DNA of 64,000 nucleotides from Novosphingobium mangrovisedimenti. GTDB lineage: Bacteria; Pseudomonadota; Alphaproteobacteria; Sphingomonadales; Sphingomonadaceae. This document shows, one piece after another, positions 32,801 through 40,780 of this stretch; position 1 is the first letter of the stretch, and each line of letters opens with the position of its first letter. Where the stretch lies: contig NZ_JANZXA010000013.1 in NCBI RefSeq assembly GCF_025153475.1, forward strand, positions 62,001 through 126,000, given 5' to 3'. Made by a program: the position numbers and the translations under genes. The notes beneath the pieces are model-generated. The model saw nothing but the letters and a program-made list of their open reading frames with translations, did not search any database and had not been told where the DNA came from.

Positions 32801-33802
32801 ATGTTAGCTAATCTTCCCGAGACCATGACCGCAGTCGGGTTCGAGACACCCGGCGAACCCCAGGTACTTCAAGGCGTTACGCTTCCGGTCCCGAAGCCCG
32901 GTCGGGGGGAGGTGCTGATCCGGGTTGCCTTTGCCGGGGTGAATCGTCCCGATGTGGTCCAGCGTCAGGGAAAATATCCCCCGCCACCGGGCGCCTCGCC
33001 GATTCCCGGTCTGGAAGTTTCGGGAACGATCGCGGCGCTCGGCGAAGGGGTGGGCGATCTGGCCGTCGGTCAGGCCGTCTGCGCGCTGGTTTCGGGCGGC
33101 GGCTATGCGCAGTACTGCCTTGCGAAAGCCGGGCACTGCCTACCCGTGCCCGATAGCCTGCCGCTCGACGAGGCCGCAGCCTTGCCCGAGACGCTCTTCA
33201 CCGTGTGGCACAACGTTTTCGAACGCGGCTATGCCCGGGAAGGCGAGACGCTGCTCGTCCACGGCGGAACCAGCGGCATCGGCACCATGGCGATCATGCT
33301 GGGCCGGCATTTCGGCCTGAACGTGATCGTGACCTGCGGTTCGCCCGAAAAGTGCGCACAGGCGCTGGAAATCGGCGCGACCCACGCGGTCGACTACAAG
33401 GCCACCGATTTCGTCGAGGAAGTGGCGAAACTCACCGATGGCAAGGGCGTGGACCTCGTGCTGGACATGGTGGCGGGAAGCTATGTCGCGCGCAATCTCA
33501 AGTGTCTGGCGATGGATGGGCGCCATGTCACCATCGCCGTGCAGGGGGGCGCCAGGGCCGAGATCAACATGGCCGTGGTGATGAGCCGGCGCTACACGCT
33601 CACCGGCTCCACGCTGCGACCGCGCTCGGACGGCTTCAAGGCGCTACTCGCGCAGGAGATCCTCGCGAACGTCTGGCCGCTGGTCGAAGCCGGCGCGCTG
33701 CGCCCCATCATGGACCGGCGTTTCCCGCTGGCCGAGGCCGCGTCCGCGCATGTCCGGATGGAGGCGGGCGAACACATCGGCAAGATCGTGCTGGAGGCCT
33801 GA
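32801..33802 (+). CDS. NAD(P)H-quinone oxidoreductase, PIG3-like
   Basis: A 333-residue zinc-free medium-chain reductase. The quinone oxidoreductase signature NRPDVVQRQGKYPPPPG, the nucleotide-binding LVHGGTSGIGTMAI and the C-terminal RFPLAEAASAHVRMEAGEHIGKIVL are clear. The enzyme reduces quinones with NADPH. The ATG at 32801 is used; an ATG at 32825 (MTAVGFETPG) also fits the family start. It is followed after 25 bases by a glutathione transferase, and both may serve electrophile detoxification. Confidence 0.87.
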   Translation: MLANLPETMTAVGFETPGEPQVLQGVTLPVPKPGRGEVLIRVAFAGVNRPDVVQRQGKYPPPPGASPIPGLEVSGTIAALGEGVGDLAVGQAVCALVSGGGYAQYCLAKAGHCLPVPDSLPLDEAAALPETLFTVWHNVFERGYAREGETLLVHGGTSGIGTMAIMLGRHFGLNVIVTCGSPEKCAQALEIGATHAVDYKATDFVEEVAKLTDGKGVDLVLDMVAGSYVARNLKCLAMDGRHVTIAVQGGARAEINMAVVMSRRYTLTGSTLRPRSDGFKALLAQEILANVWPLVEAGALRPIMDRRFPLAEAASAHVRMEAGEHIGKIVLEA

Positions 33803-33827
33803 GCACGCGCGTGCAAAGAATGCGCGT

Positions 33828-34442
33828 ATGGACGACCTGACTCTTCACGAAGACCCGCGCAGCGGCAACTGCTACAAGATCCGCCTGACCGCGGCCCTGC
33901 TTGGCAAGCCGCTGGCATGCAAGCAGTACGACATCATGCAGGGCGAGACGCGCACGCCCGAATTCCTGCGGGACGTTAATGCCAACGGGCGGATTCCCGT
34001 GCTGCAGATCGGCGACAGGTTCCTCCCCGAAAGCAACGCGGCCTGCTGGTATCTGGCGGAGGGATCGCCGCTGATTCCCGGCGAGGCGTTCGACCGTGCC
34101 GACATGCTGCGCTGGATGTTCTTCGAGCAGTACAACCACGAACCCAACATCGCGACGCTGCGGTTCTGGCTGCAGTTCGTGGGCGAAGCCAACCTCAGCC
34201 CGTTCCAGGAAAGCCAGATCATGGCCAAGCGGGCAGGGGGCGAAGATGCGCTCGCGGTGATGGACGAGCATCTTGCCGGGCGCGACTGGTTCGTCGGGGA
34301 TAGCGTGACGCTCGCCGACATCGCGCTCTATGCCTATACCCACGTATGCGAGGCGGGCGGGTTCCGGTTGCAGGATTATCCGGCGATCTGCCGGTGGCTG
34401 ATCCGGGTTTCCGGCCTTCCCGGCTATGTCCGCATGAGCTGA
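33828..34442 (+). CDS. Glutathione S-transferase family protein
   Basis: A 204-residue two-domain GST. The N-terminal thioredoxin-like domain (1-78) shows SGNCYKIRLTAALLG, NGRIPVLQIGD and LPESNAACWYLA, with the cis-Pro in RIPVLQ and glutathione-binding ES. The helical C-terminal domain follows. The possible catalytic Ser/Cys lies at 13-15 (SGNC). Substrate unknown. The ATG at 33828 gives the usual N-terminus. Confidence 0.85.
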   Translation: MDDLTLHEDPRSGNCYKIRLTAALLGKPLACKQYDIMQGETRTPEFLRDVNANGRIPVLQIGDRFLPESNAACWYLAEGSPLIPGEAFDRADMLRWMFFEQYNHEPNIATLRFWLQFVGEANLSPFQESQIMAKRAGGEDALAVMDEHLAGRDWFVGDSVTLADIALYAYTHVCEAGGFRLQDYPAICRWLIRVSGLPGYVRMS

Positions 34443-34490
34443 GGCGGGTCGGGCGTCGGGCGGGCGCTCAGCATAATTCAAGGCTTTTAC

Positions 34491-34552
34491 TTGCCGAATC
34501 CCCAAACTTTGCCTAAATCGGGCGCGAACGGCCGCTCCGCGAAGGGGCGGCC
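34491..34552 (+). promoter_or_regulatory. Candidate trcR promoter followed by a 5'-leader hairpin
   Basis: TTGCCG (34491-34496), a 17-base spacer and TAAATC (34514-34519) form a plausible sigma-70-type promoter. A 9-base-pair stem with one G-U pair (34530-34538 with 34544-34552, loop GCGAA) would lie at or just after the start of the RNA, followed by CTTATTG. The stem could protect the 5' end of the trcR mRNA, attenuate it, or end the upstream GST transcript. Confidence 0.4.
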
Positions 34553-34579
34553 CTTATTGTTTCCGCCGGAGATAGAGAC

Positions 34580-35287
34580 ATGAGCCAGCCCACTCCGCTG
34601 ATGCCGCACGCGACCGCTTCATGGCTGGTCGACAACACTGCCCTGAGCTTCGAGCAGATCGCCGAGTTCTGTGGCCTGCACATGCTCGAGGTTCAGGCCA
34701 TGGCCGACGATCTCGCGTCCAGCAAGTACACCGGCCGCGATCCCGTTCGCGCCGGCGAGCTGACCATGGACGAGATCGAGAAGGGCCAGCAGAACCCCGA
34801 CTACAAGCTCAAGATGCACAAGGTGCCGGTGACCGTCAGCCGCACCAAGGGTCCGCGCTACACCCCGGTGTCCAAGCGCCAGGACAAGCCCGACGGCATT
34901 GCCTGGATCCTGCGCAACCACCCCGAGGTTTCGGACGCGCAGATCGGCAAGCTGATCGGCACCACGCGCAACACCATCGCCGCGATCCGCGACCGTTCGC
35001 ACTGGAACATCGCCAACATCACGCCGAAGGACCCGGTCACGCTGGGCCTGTGCTCGCAGCGCGAGCTGGATGCCATCGTCGCCAAGGCCGCCAAGAAGGC
35101 AGGCATCGAGGACGAGATTCAGGGTGACGAGCGTCTGGTCGACGACAAGCAGGCGCTGATCGAGGAACTGCGCGCCGAGCGCGAGGCCGCCGCCAAGGCC
35201 GCGAGCGAAGCCGCGCAGGAAGCCGAAGCCGCAGCCTGGCTCGAAGCCAAGCGCGCTGCCGAGGCCGCGGAGGGCAACGGCGAGTAA
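34580..35287 (+). CDS. trcR: DUF1013 family cell-cycle transcriptional regulator (TrcR-like)
   Basis: A 235-residue protein. The conserved DUF1013 body (about 1-175) begins MPHATASWLVDNTALSFEQI and includes DGIAWILRNHPEVSDAQIGK and the helix-turn-helix-like IGTTRNTIAAIRDRSHW. The last 50 residues are Ala/Glu-rich and probably helical. DUF1013 proteins are widely conserved in alphaproteobacteria, and the Caulobacter member is described as the cell-cycle transcription regulator TrcR; transfer of that role is inference. A GGAGA site precedes the ATG. Confidence 0.85.
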   Translation: MSQPTPLMPHATASWLVDNTALSFEQIAEFCGLHMLEVQAMADDLASSKYTGRDPVRAGELTMDEIEKGQQNPDYKLKMHKVPVTVSRTKGPRYTPVSKRQDKPDGIAWILRNHPEVSDAQIGKLIGTTRNTIAAIRDRSHWNIANITPKDPVTLGLCSQRELDAIVAKAAKKAGIEDEIQGDERLVDDKQALIEELRAEREAAAKAASEAAQEAEAAAWLEAKRAAEAAEGNGE

Positions 35288-35392
35288 TCCCGTTCCCGCC
35301 CCGGCCGTCGGGCCGGGGCCGCGCTGTCGGCTGGGCTGACAGTCGAATGCAATGTTCTTGCCGGGCTCCGGACTTGGGCGCACACTTTGCCC

Positions 35393-37078
35393 ATGGAGGA
35401 GAGGATCGGCCTTGAGGCATGGCGTGAGCGCTATGCCCACCCGGGCGAATGGGAGCAGGAATTCCCGCCCCTGACGATGACCGGGATGTTCGCCACCAGC
35501 GTTGCGCGCTATGGCGACCGCGCGCTTGTCGATTTTTTCGGCCGCACCTTCACGTATCGCCAGTTCTATTTCGAGGCGTCGCGCTTTGCGGCCGGGTTGC
35601 AGTCGCTCGGGATTTCCAGGGGAGACCGGATCGGGCTCTACCTGCCCAACGTGCCGACATACCTTTCCGCCTATTTCGGCGCATTGATGGCCGGAGCGAC
35701 GCTGGTCAATTTCTCGCCGCTCTACACGGCCGCCGAACTGGAGGCGCAAGTCGCCGATTCGGGCACGAGGCTGCTGGTCACGCTCGACGTTCCGTCATTG
35801 TTGCCGACCGCAGAACGGGTTTTGCACGAATCGGCGCTCGAATGGCTGGTGGTCGCGCGTCTCGCCCCGCAATTGCCGTTCTGGCGGGGATGGGCCCTGC
35901 GCCTGTTCGGAGGCAGCCGGACCGTCCCGATACCGGACGCGGCAAACGTCTTCGAATGGTCGGAGCTGCTGCCGGAGCGCGATCCCGAGCCCGTGGCGAT
36001 CGACCCGCTGACCGACCTGGCCTTGCTGCAATATACCGGCGGCACGACCGGCACCCCCAAGGGAGCGATGCTCAGCCACCAGAATCTCACCGCCAATGCG
36101 CGCCAGATCGAGGAGATCGACCCGCATGCCCACGTGCGCGACGTGATCATGGGCGTGCTGCCGTTCTTTCACGTTTTCGCCAATGCCTGCGTGCTCAACC
36201 GGACGGTCCTCGACGGCGGGACGATAGCCATGCTGCCGCGCTTCCACGCCGGCCAGACCCTGGCGACGCTCCAGCGCGTCCGGGCGACGGCGATGCCGGG
36301 CGTGCCCACGATGTACCGGGCCCTGCTTGGCGATCCGAAGATGTACCGGACCGATTTTTCCAGCCTGTTCACCTGCATTTCGGGCGGCGCGCCTCTGCCA
36401 GCCCCGGTAAAGATGCAGTTCGAGCGGGCGAGCGGCGCCAAGCTGGTGGAAGGATACGGGCTGACCGAAGCCGCCGGTGTCGTCTCGACCAATCCGTTCG
36501 ACGGGCCGGAGAGGCCGGGAACGATCGGCCATCCGCTGCCCGGGACCGATCTGCGCCTGCTCGACAAGGACGATCCATCGCGCGACGCCGCTCCGGACGA
36601 GCCGGGGGAACTGGCCGTTTCGGGGCCACAGGTCATGCTGGGCTACTGGAACCGCCCGGAGGAGGGCGCGCGGATCTTCGTCGAGCGCGAGGGCCGGCGC
36701 TGGCTGCGCACCGGCGACATCGCGACGATCGACGAGGACGGCTATGTCCGGATCGTCGATCGCAGCAAGGACATGATCGCGGTCGGCGGCTTCAAGGTCT
36801 TTCCCAGCCAGGTCGAGGAACGCCTGCTGGACCATCCTGCGGTGAAGGAGGCCGTGGTGATCGGCGTGCCCGACGCCTACCATGGTGAAATGCCGCGCGC
36901 CTTCGTGGTTGTCGACCCCGCTCGCCCCGTGGAGGGCGAGCAGATCGCCTACTGGCTCAACATGCGCGTCGGCAAGCACGAGCGGGTCGACAGCGTGGTG
37001 CTGCGGACTTCATTGCCCCGGACGATGGTGGGCAAGCCCGATCGCAAGGCGCTCCGGGCCGAAGTGTCCGGCGGTTAG
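35393..37078 (+). CDS. Long-chain fatty acid-CoA ligase (AMP-binding)
   Basis: A 561-residue adenylate-forming enzyme. The AMP-binding P-loop YTGGTTGTPKGAM (about residue 210), the VEGYGLTEAAG motif, WLRTGDIA and the final catalytic lysine region SLPRTMVGKPDRKAL are all in place. It activates fatty acids to acyl-CoA. Chain length preference is not visible. The ATG at 35393 is preferred to a TTG two codons earlier; neither has a clear ribosome site. Confidence 0.87.
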   Translation: MEERIGLEAWRERYAHPGEWEQEFPPLTMTGMFATSVARYGDRALVDFFGRTFTYRQFYFEASRFAAGLQSLGISRGDRIGLYLPNVPTYLSAYFGALMAGATLVNFSPLYTAAELEAQVADSGTRLLVTLDVPSLLPTAERVLHESALEWLVVARLAPQLPFWRGWALRLFGGSRTVPIPDAANVFEWSELLPERDPEPVAIDPLTDLALLQYTGGTTGTPKGAMLSHQNLTANARQIEEIDPHAHVRDVIMGVLPFFHVFANACVLNRTVLDGGTIAMLPRFHAGQTLATLQRVRATAMPGVPTMYRALLGDPKMYRTDFSSLFTCISGGAPLPAPVKMQFERASGAKLVEGYGLTEAAGVVSTNPFDGPERPGTIGHPLPGTDLRLLDKDDPSRDAAPDEPGELAVSGPQVMLGYWNRPEEGARIFVEREGRRWLRTGDIATIDEDGYVRIVDRSKDMIAVGGFKVFPSQVEERLLDHPAVKEAVVIGVPDAYHGEMPRAFVVVDPARPVEGEQIAYWLNMRVGKHERVDSVVLRTSLPRTMVGKPDRKALRAEVSGG

Positions 37079-37104
37079 GAAGGCAGTCGCGAGCGGCGGG
37101 GCGA

Positions 37105-38049
37105 TCAGCCCGCGAAACCCTCTTCGGCCAGGAACGCGAGAAGGGCCTCGTCATATTCGTCGACCATGCCGTTGGCCTCGATCCTGTCGTCGAGCCAGGT
37201 CTTCTCGTCGCGGGTAACCTCGCGCGCGGATGCGACCAGCGTCTCGATACGGACCTCGACCTGCTTGCGGCCGAACACCGCGCCCACGCGGTTCGGGCTG
37301 CCGACGCTGCGCACGACCCTGGTCATGAAGGCGCCGACCGACGAAGTGTGGTCGTTCATAAAGCTTTCGAGCTGTGCGGCCCGATCACGCGACAGCGGCG
37401 TGTGGGCGGTGAAGCCCTGCAGGTAGTTGCCCACGCCCTGCACGAACAGGCGCTTCCATTCGGGCGCGTTGTCGCCGCCCAGGGTCTCGTCCTTGATGCG
37501 GAACAGTAGTTCGGCCTCGCGCCGGCTCACGCCCGCCGGCCGCTCGCTGCCCGATGCGAAGAGGATGCGGCGCATGATGCGCGCTTCGGCTTCGGTGACG
37601 TTGCCCTTTTCGAGCTGTCCGCCACAACGCGTCGGCCCGACGCCGGAGACGATGGCCTCCTCGACCTGACGCAGGGCATAGGCCCGCAGCGTTTCTGGCA
37701 CGTTCAGCGCCTTTTCGAAGATGCGCACGAGCAGTTCGAGTTCGGTCATCGCGTGGAGGCGGCCGTCATGCTCGATACGGGCGATCAGCCATTCGGCATT
37801 GTCATCGGTGATGTAGCCGCGCGGTTCGAGCTGGTTGACCACGTATTCGCCGATGGCCTCGACGAAGAAGTCCGCCCACTCGGTGCCCGGATGGTCCAGC
37901 TTATGATTGATCGCGAAGATGATCTCCGCCTGATCCGGGTCGATCTGCCCGTTGGCCCAACCGGCACGGCGTAGGGCGAGAACGTCGTCCGCGCAGATCG
38001 TGCCGTCGGCGAGAGCCTGCTCGGCGATATTGCTGAAGTGCATGGTCAT
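37105..38049 (-). CDS. Conserved-looking protein with internal repeats, unknown function
   Basis: A 314-residue soluble, acidic, helical protein of unknown family. It appears internally duplicated: EWADFFVEAIGEYVVNQL (about 57-74) matches EWKRLFVQGVGNYLQGF (about 198-214), each followed by a segment with a conserved acidic tail and preceded by DPDQAEIIFAINHKLD or SRREAELLFRIKDETL. The shorter motif G(x)I/V(x)xxEAExLF recurs and resembles EF-hand-like or tellurite-resistance TerB-like helical pairs, but calcium loops are not intact. It converges with the acyl-CoA ligase gene, stops 26 bases apart. Confidence 0.65.
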   Translation of the reverse strand: MTMHFSNIAEQALADGTICADDVLALRRAGWANGQIDPDQAEIIFAINHKLDHPGTEWADFFVEAIGEYVVNQLEPRGYITDDNAEWLIARIEHDGRLHAMTELELLVRIFEKALNVPETLRAYALRQVEEAIVSGVGPTRCGGQLEKGNVTEAEARIMRRILFASGSERPAGVSRREAELLFRIKDETLGGDNAPEWKRLFVQGVGNYLQGFTAHTPLSRDRAAQLESFMNDHTSSVGAFMTRVVRSVGSPNRVGAVFGRKQVEVRIETLVASAREVTRDEKTWLDDRIEANGMVDEYDEALLAFLAEEGFAG

Positions 38050-38124
38050 CGTGTCACGCTTTCCCCAAAGGATCTTCGGAAAGCGGCATCGCAGAATAAG
38101 TCTAATTCGGGGTTAAACGCGCGC

Positions 38125-38565
38125 TCACTTCCGCCGCAGCGCCAGGACGCAGGCGGTGCGGTCGACGTCCTGTCCGTCCGAGGCCCGGCGCGCGTCGACA
38201 TATGTCGCCAGCGGCTCGTGCGAACGCGACGTGGGGTAGAGATAGACGTCGAGCACGCACGGGGTGCCGGTAAACTGCAGCTTGCGGGCGTCCCCTTCCC
38301 AGACGTCGAGCCGCGGGTTGCCGAACTGGCGGACGAGCTGCTTCTGCGTCGCCCCGATCACGCCTTCCACGCCGGGGATCGACTGGAACTGCGGATCGCG
38401 CGCTATGCTCCGCGTCGGCTGGCGTACCTCGGGCACGCCCCTTGCCGGTCGGGGCGTGCTGGTCACGCTGCCCGCGCCGCAGGCCGCGAGAAGCAGCGCC
38501 AGCGAACAGGCGGCCAGGGGCGCGCGAATGCGGTGCAGGATGTTGCCGGGATCGGGCTCGTTCAT
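38125..38565 (-). CDS. Lipoprotein of the SmpA/OmlA-like size class
   Basis: A 146-residue lipoprotein: hydrophobic residues 16-26, lipobox LAAC with the acylated Cys at 29. The mature part includes GVEGVIGATQKQLVRQFGNPRLDVWEG, a helix-strand pattern that recalls BamE/SmpA-like domains (G-x-T-xx-x-V-xx-xxG-xP), and CVLDVYLYP later. The BamE-like relation is a weak inference. The ATG at 38565 gives a typical 28-residue signal. It is divergent from the adenosine kinase gene, with about 130 bases between them. Confidence 0.65.
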   Translation of the reverse strand: MNEPDPGNILHRIRAPLAACSLALLLAACGAGSVTSTPRPARGVPEVRQPTRSIARDPQFQSIPGVEGVIGATQKQLVRQFGNPRLDVWEGDARKLQFTGTPCVLDVYLYPTSRSHEPLATYVDARRASDGQDVDRTACVLALRRK

Positions 38566-38698
38566 GGTCGGCCCTCGCATTGCGCGCCGCTGCTCGCCTG
38601 TCAACGGGGGCATGTCGGGCGAATGCTTGCGAAGCGGCAGGCTGCACGCTAGGCGCGGTTCAACGACTTTCCCGCCATTTCAAGGATACCATCGCTTC

Positions 38699-39694
38699 AT
38701 GACGCAACCGAGCCTGGACGTCATCGCCATCGGCAATGCCATCATCGACGTTATCGCCAATTGTGAAGATGCCAGGATCGAGGAGCTGGGGCTCGCGCGC
38801 GGCGGCATGATGCTGATCGATGCCGATCAGGCGCGCACGCTTTACGATGCGATGGGCCCGGCGCGGGAGATTTCGGGTGGATCGGCCGCCAATACGCTGG
38901 CCGGACTGGCGATGCTGGGGGCCAGGTGCGGGTTCATCGGGCAGGTCGCGCAGGACCAGCTCGGCGATGTCTTCACGCATGACATTCGCGCGGCGGGCAT
39001 CGAGTTCTCGGTTCCCGCCCGCCCCGGCAACCCGCCGACGGCGCGCTGCCTGATCTTCGTCACGCCCGACGGCCAGCGCACGATGAACACGTTCCTCGGC
39101 GCCTCGCACTACCTGCCGGCCGAGGCCCTGGACGAATCGCTGATCGCCGATGCCGCCGTGCTCTATCTCGAAGGCTACCTGTGGGATCCGGAAGAGCCGC
39201 GCGCGGCCATGCGCAAGGCGATCGCGGCGGCGCGCAAGGCCGGTCGCAAGATCGCCTTCACGCCGTCCGAGACGTTCGTGATCGACCGCCACCGCGCCGA
39301 TTTCCTCGACCTGATCGAGACCGGCCAGATCGACGTGCTGTTCTGCAACGAACACGAGATGGCCGCGCTGACCGGCAAGGAGGATTTCGAGGACGGGCTT
39401 GCCATGCTCGCGCCGAAGGTTCCGGTGCTGGTCGTCACGCGCAGCGCGGACGGTGCGGTCGCCATCGCCGATGGAGAGCGCGTTGCGGTTGCCGCCGAGC
39501 CGATCGAGAAGGTCGTCGATACCACCGGTGCCGGCGACCTGTTTGCCGCCGGCTTCCTCTTCGGGCACGTTCGTGGCATGAAGGTGGCGGATTGCCTGCG
39601 GCTTGGCGCGATCTGTGCCAGCGAGATCATCTCGCATTACGGCGCCCGCGCGGAACAGGACCTCAAGGCATTCGTGGCCGAACGCATGGCTTGA
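38699..39694 (+). CDS. PfkB-family adenosine kinase
   Basis: A 331-residue ribokinase-fold sugar kinase. The N-terminal VIAIGNAIIDVIAN, the substrate-binding SGGSAANTLAGLAMLGA, and the catalytic DTTGAGDLFAAGFLFG (catalytic Asp near 275) are typical of the alphaproteobacterial group annotated as adenosine kinase. It phosphorylates adenosine or a related nucleoside. The ATG at 38699 lies shortly after a CAAGG site. The downstream exonuclease gene begins within about 50 bases. Confidence 0.85.
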   Translation: MTQPSLDVIAIGNAIIDVIANCEDARIEELGLARGGMMLIDADQARTLYDAMGPAREISGGSAANTLAGLAMLGARCGFIGQVAQDQLGDVFTHDIRAAGIEFSVPARPGNPPTARCLIFVTPDGQRTMNTFLGASHYLPAEALDESLIADAAVLYLEGYLWDPEEPRAAMRKAIAAARKAGRKIAFTPSETFVIDRHRADFLDLIETGQIDVLFCNEHEMAALTGKEDFEDGLAMLAPKVPVLVVTRSADGAVAIADGERVAVAAEPIEKVVDTTGAGDLFAAGFLFGHVRGMKVADCLRLGAICASEIISHYGARAEQDLKAFVAERMA

Positions 39695-39742
39695 AACAGG
39701 GTGGCCTGAACGCGAGGGAGACAAGAGGTAACCTGTCCGGCA

Positions 39743-40246
39743 CTGATCGACTTCGAAGCGAGCTGCCTGCCCGAATACGGGCAGTCCTATCCCATTGAAG
39801 TCGCGATTGCCCGTATGGATGGCCGGGACCGGGCCTGGCTGATTCGTCCCGCCGAGGCATGGCGTTACTGGGACTGGTCCGAAGAGGCCGAGAAGCTCCA
39901 TGGCATCAGCCGCGAGCAGCTCGATCGCGAGGGCCTGCCGCTGGCGCAGGTGATTTCGGAAATGGCGGACTTCGCGGCCGACTGTTCCGTCTTTGCCGAT
40001 GCCGATCTCGACGAATACTGGCTGGAGGTGCTGTGCCAGGCTGCGGGCAGGGGCCTTCCGTTCCACGTGCGGTACCTTGGCGAGTTCATGAAGAAGCGCG
40101 GCTATACCCGTCCGCAGGTGGTTGCCGCGCTGGACGAGGCCAAGCGGCGCCTGCCCAAGGAACATCTCGCCCGCGAAGATGCCAAGCGGCTGGCGCTGGT
40201 GGTCAAGCTGCTGCTCGACGAGCCGCCTCAGGGGCTGAGTACCTAG
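39743..40246 (+). CDS. DnaQ-fold (DEDDh) 3'-5' exonuclease with no standard start codon before motif I
   Basis: Reading in frame, motif I IDFEASCLPEYG (39746 onward) is followed by YPIEVAIARMDG, LHGISREQL, the second motif in FADADLDEYWLE and a third motif HLAREDAKRLA (HxxxxD). All four acidic residues and the His of a DEDDh exonuclease are present. The first ATG (39815, 143 residues) lies after motif I and would remove two catalytic residues. Between the in-frame stop at 39707 and motif I there is no ATG, GTG or TTG. I place the start tentatively at CTG 39743 (167 residues). Substrate unknown. Confidence 0.7.
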   Translation: MIDFEASCLPEYGQSYPIEVAIARMDGRDRAWLIRPAEAWRYWDWSEEAEKLHGISREQLDREGLPLAQVISEMADFAADCSVFADADLDEYWLEVLCQAAGRGLPFHVRYLGEFMKKRGYTRPQVVAALDEAKRRLPKEHLAREDAKRLALVVKLLLDEPPQGLST

Positions 40247-40276
40247 GGCTGTGGACGGGCGGCGGCCCGCGCCTGC

Positions 40277-40780
40277 CTATGGCCCCGCCTGTACGACCTG
40301 CAGCTTGGCCATGCATTCCGCCTTGCGCTGGTCGCGTGTGCCCGACAGTTCGCGCGCCATCCGGGCGGGCAGGGCGCAATCGCTTGCCGGACGGATGGGG
40401 TGCTTGGCGCGGCAGCCCGATTCGGTGCTGAACAGATCGTCGGCACAGTCCTCGAATGCGGCCTGATCTGCATCGTGCAGGCTCTGGCAGCTTTGCGACC
40501 AGCGCTGCTTGTACGAAACCTCGGCGAAGTTGACGCATTCATCGTAGGCGGCCTGCGCGGCCTCTATCCGCTTGGCCTGTTCCTGCACGCGCCGGGCCTG
40601 TTCCGCCATGGCCTGGTTCTGGGCCTCGGCGGCGGCCTTCCTGTCGAGCAGTTCCATCCGCTGGCGGCGCATGTCCTGGGCAGGCAGGAAGATGCCGTAG
40701 TAGAAGCCCACACCGCCCCCGGCCACGAGCGCGGCAAGGGCCAGCGCGATCTTCAGGATCGCATTCGCGTGCTTATGCAT
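40277..40780 (-). CDS. Single-TM protein with coiled coil and Cys-rich tail
   Basis: A 167-residue protein. One transmembrane or signal-anchor segment lies at residues 9-30 (KIALALAALVAGGGVGFYYG), then a coiled coil (about 38-80, MELLDRKAAAEAQNQAMAEQ). The C-terminal part has six or seven cysteines (CVNF, SCQSL, EDCADD, ESGCRAKH, SDCAL, AECMA) that could form disulfides in the periplasm. I do not recognise a family. Its ATG region overlaps the purD 3' end by 8 bases, so it is co-transcribed with purD. Confidence 0.65.
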   Translation of the reverse strand: MHKHANAILKIALALAALVAGGGVGFYYGIFLPAQDMRRQRMELLDRKAAAEAQNQAMAEQARRVQEQAKRIEAAQAAYDECVNFAEVSYKQRWSQSCQSLHDADQAAFEDCADDLFSTESGCRAKHPIRPASDCALPARMARELSGTRDQRKAECMAKLQVVQAGP

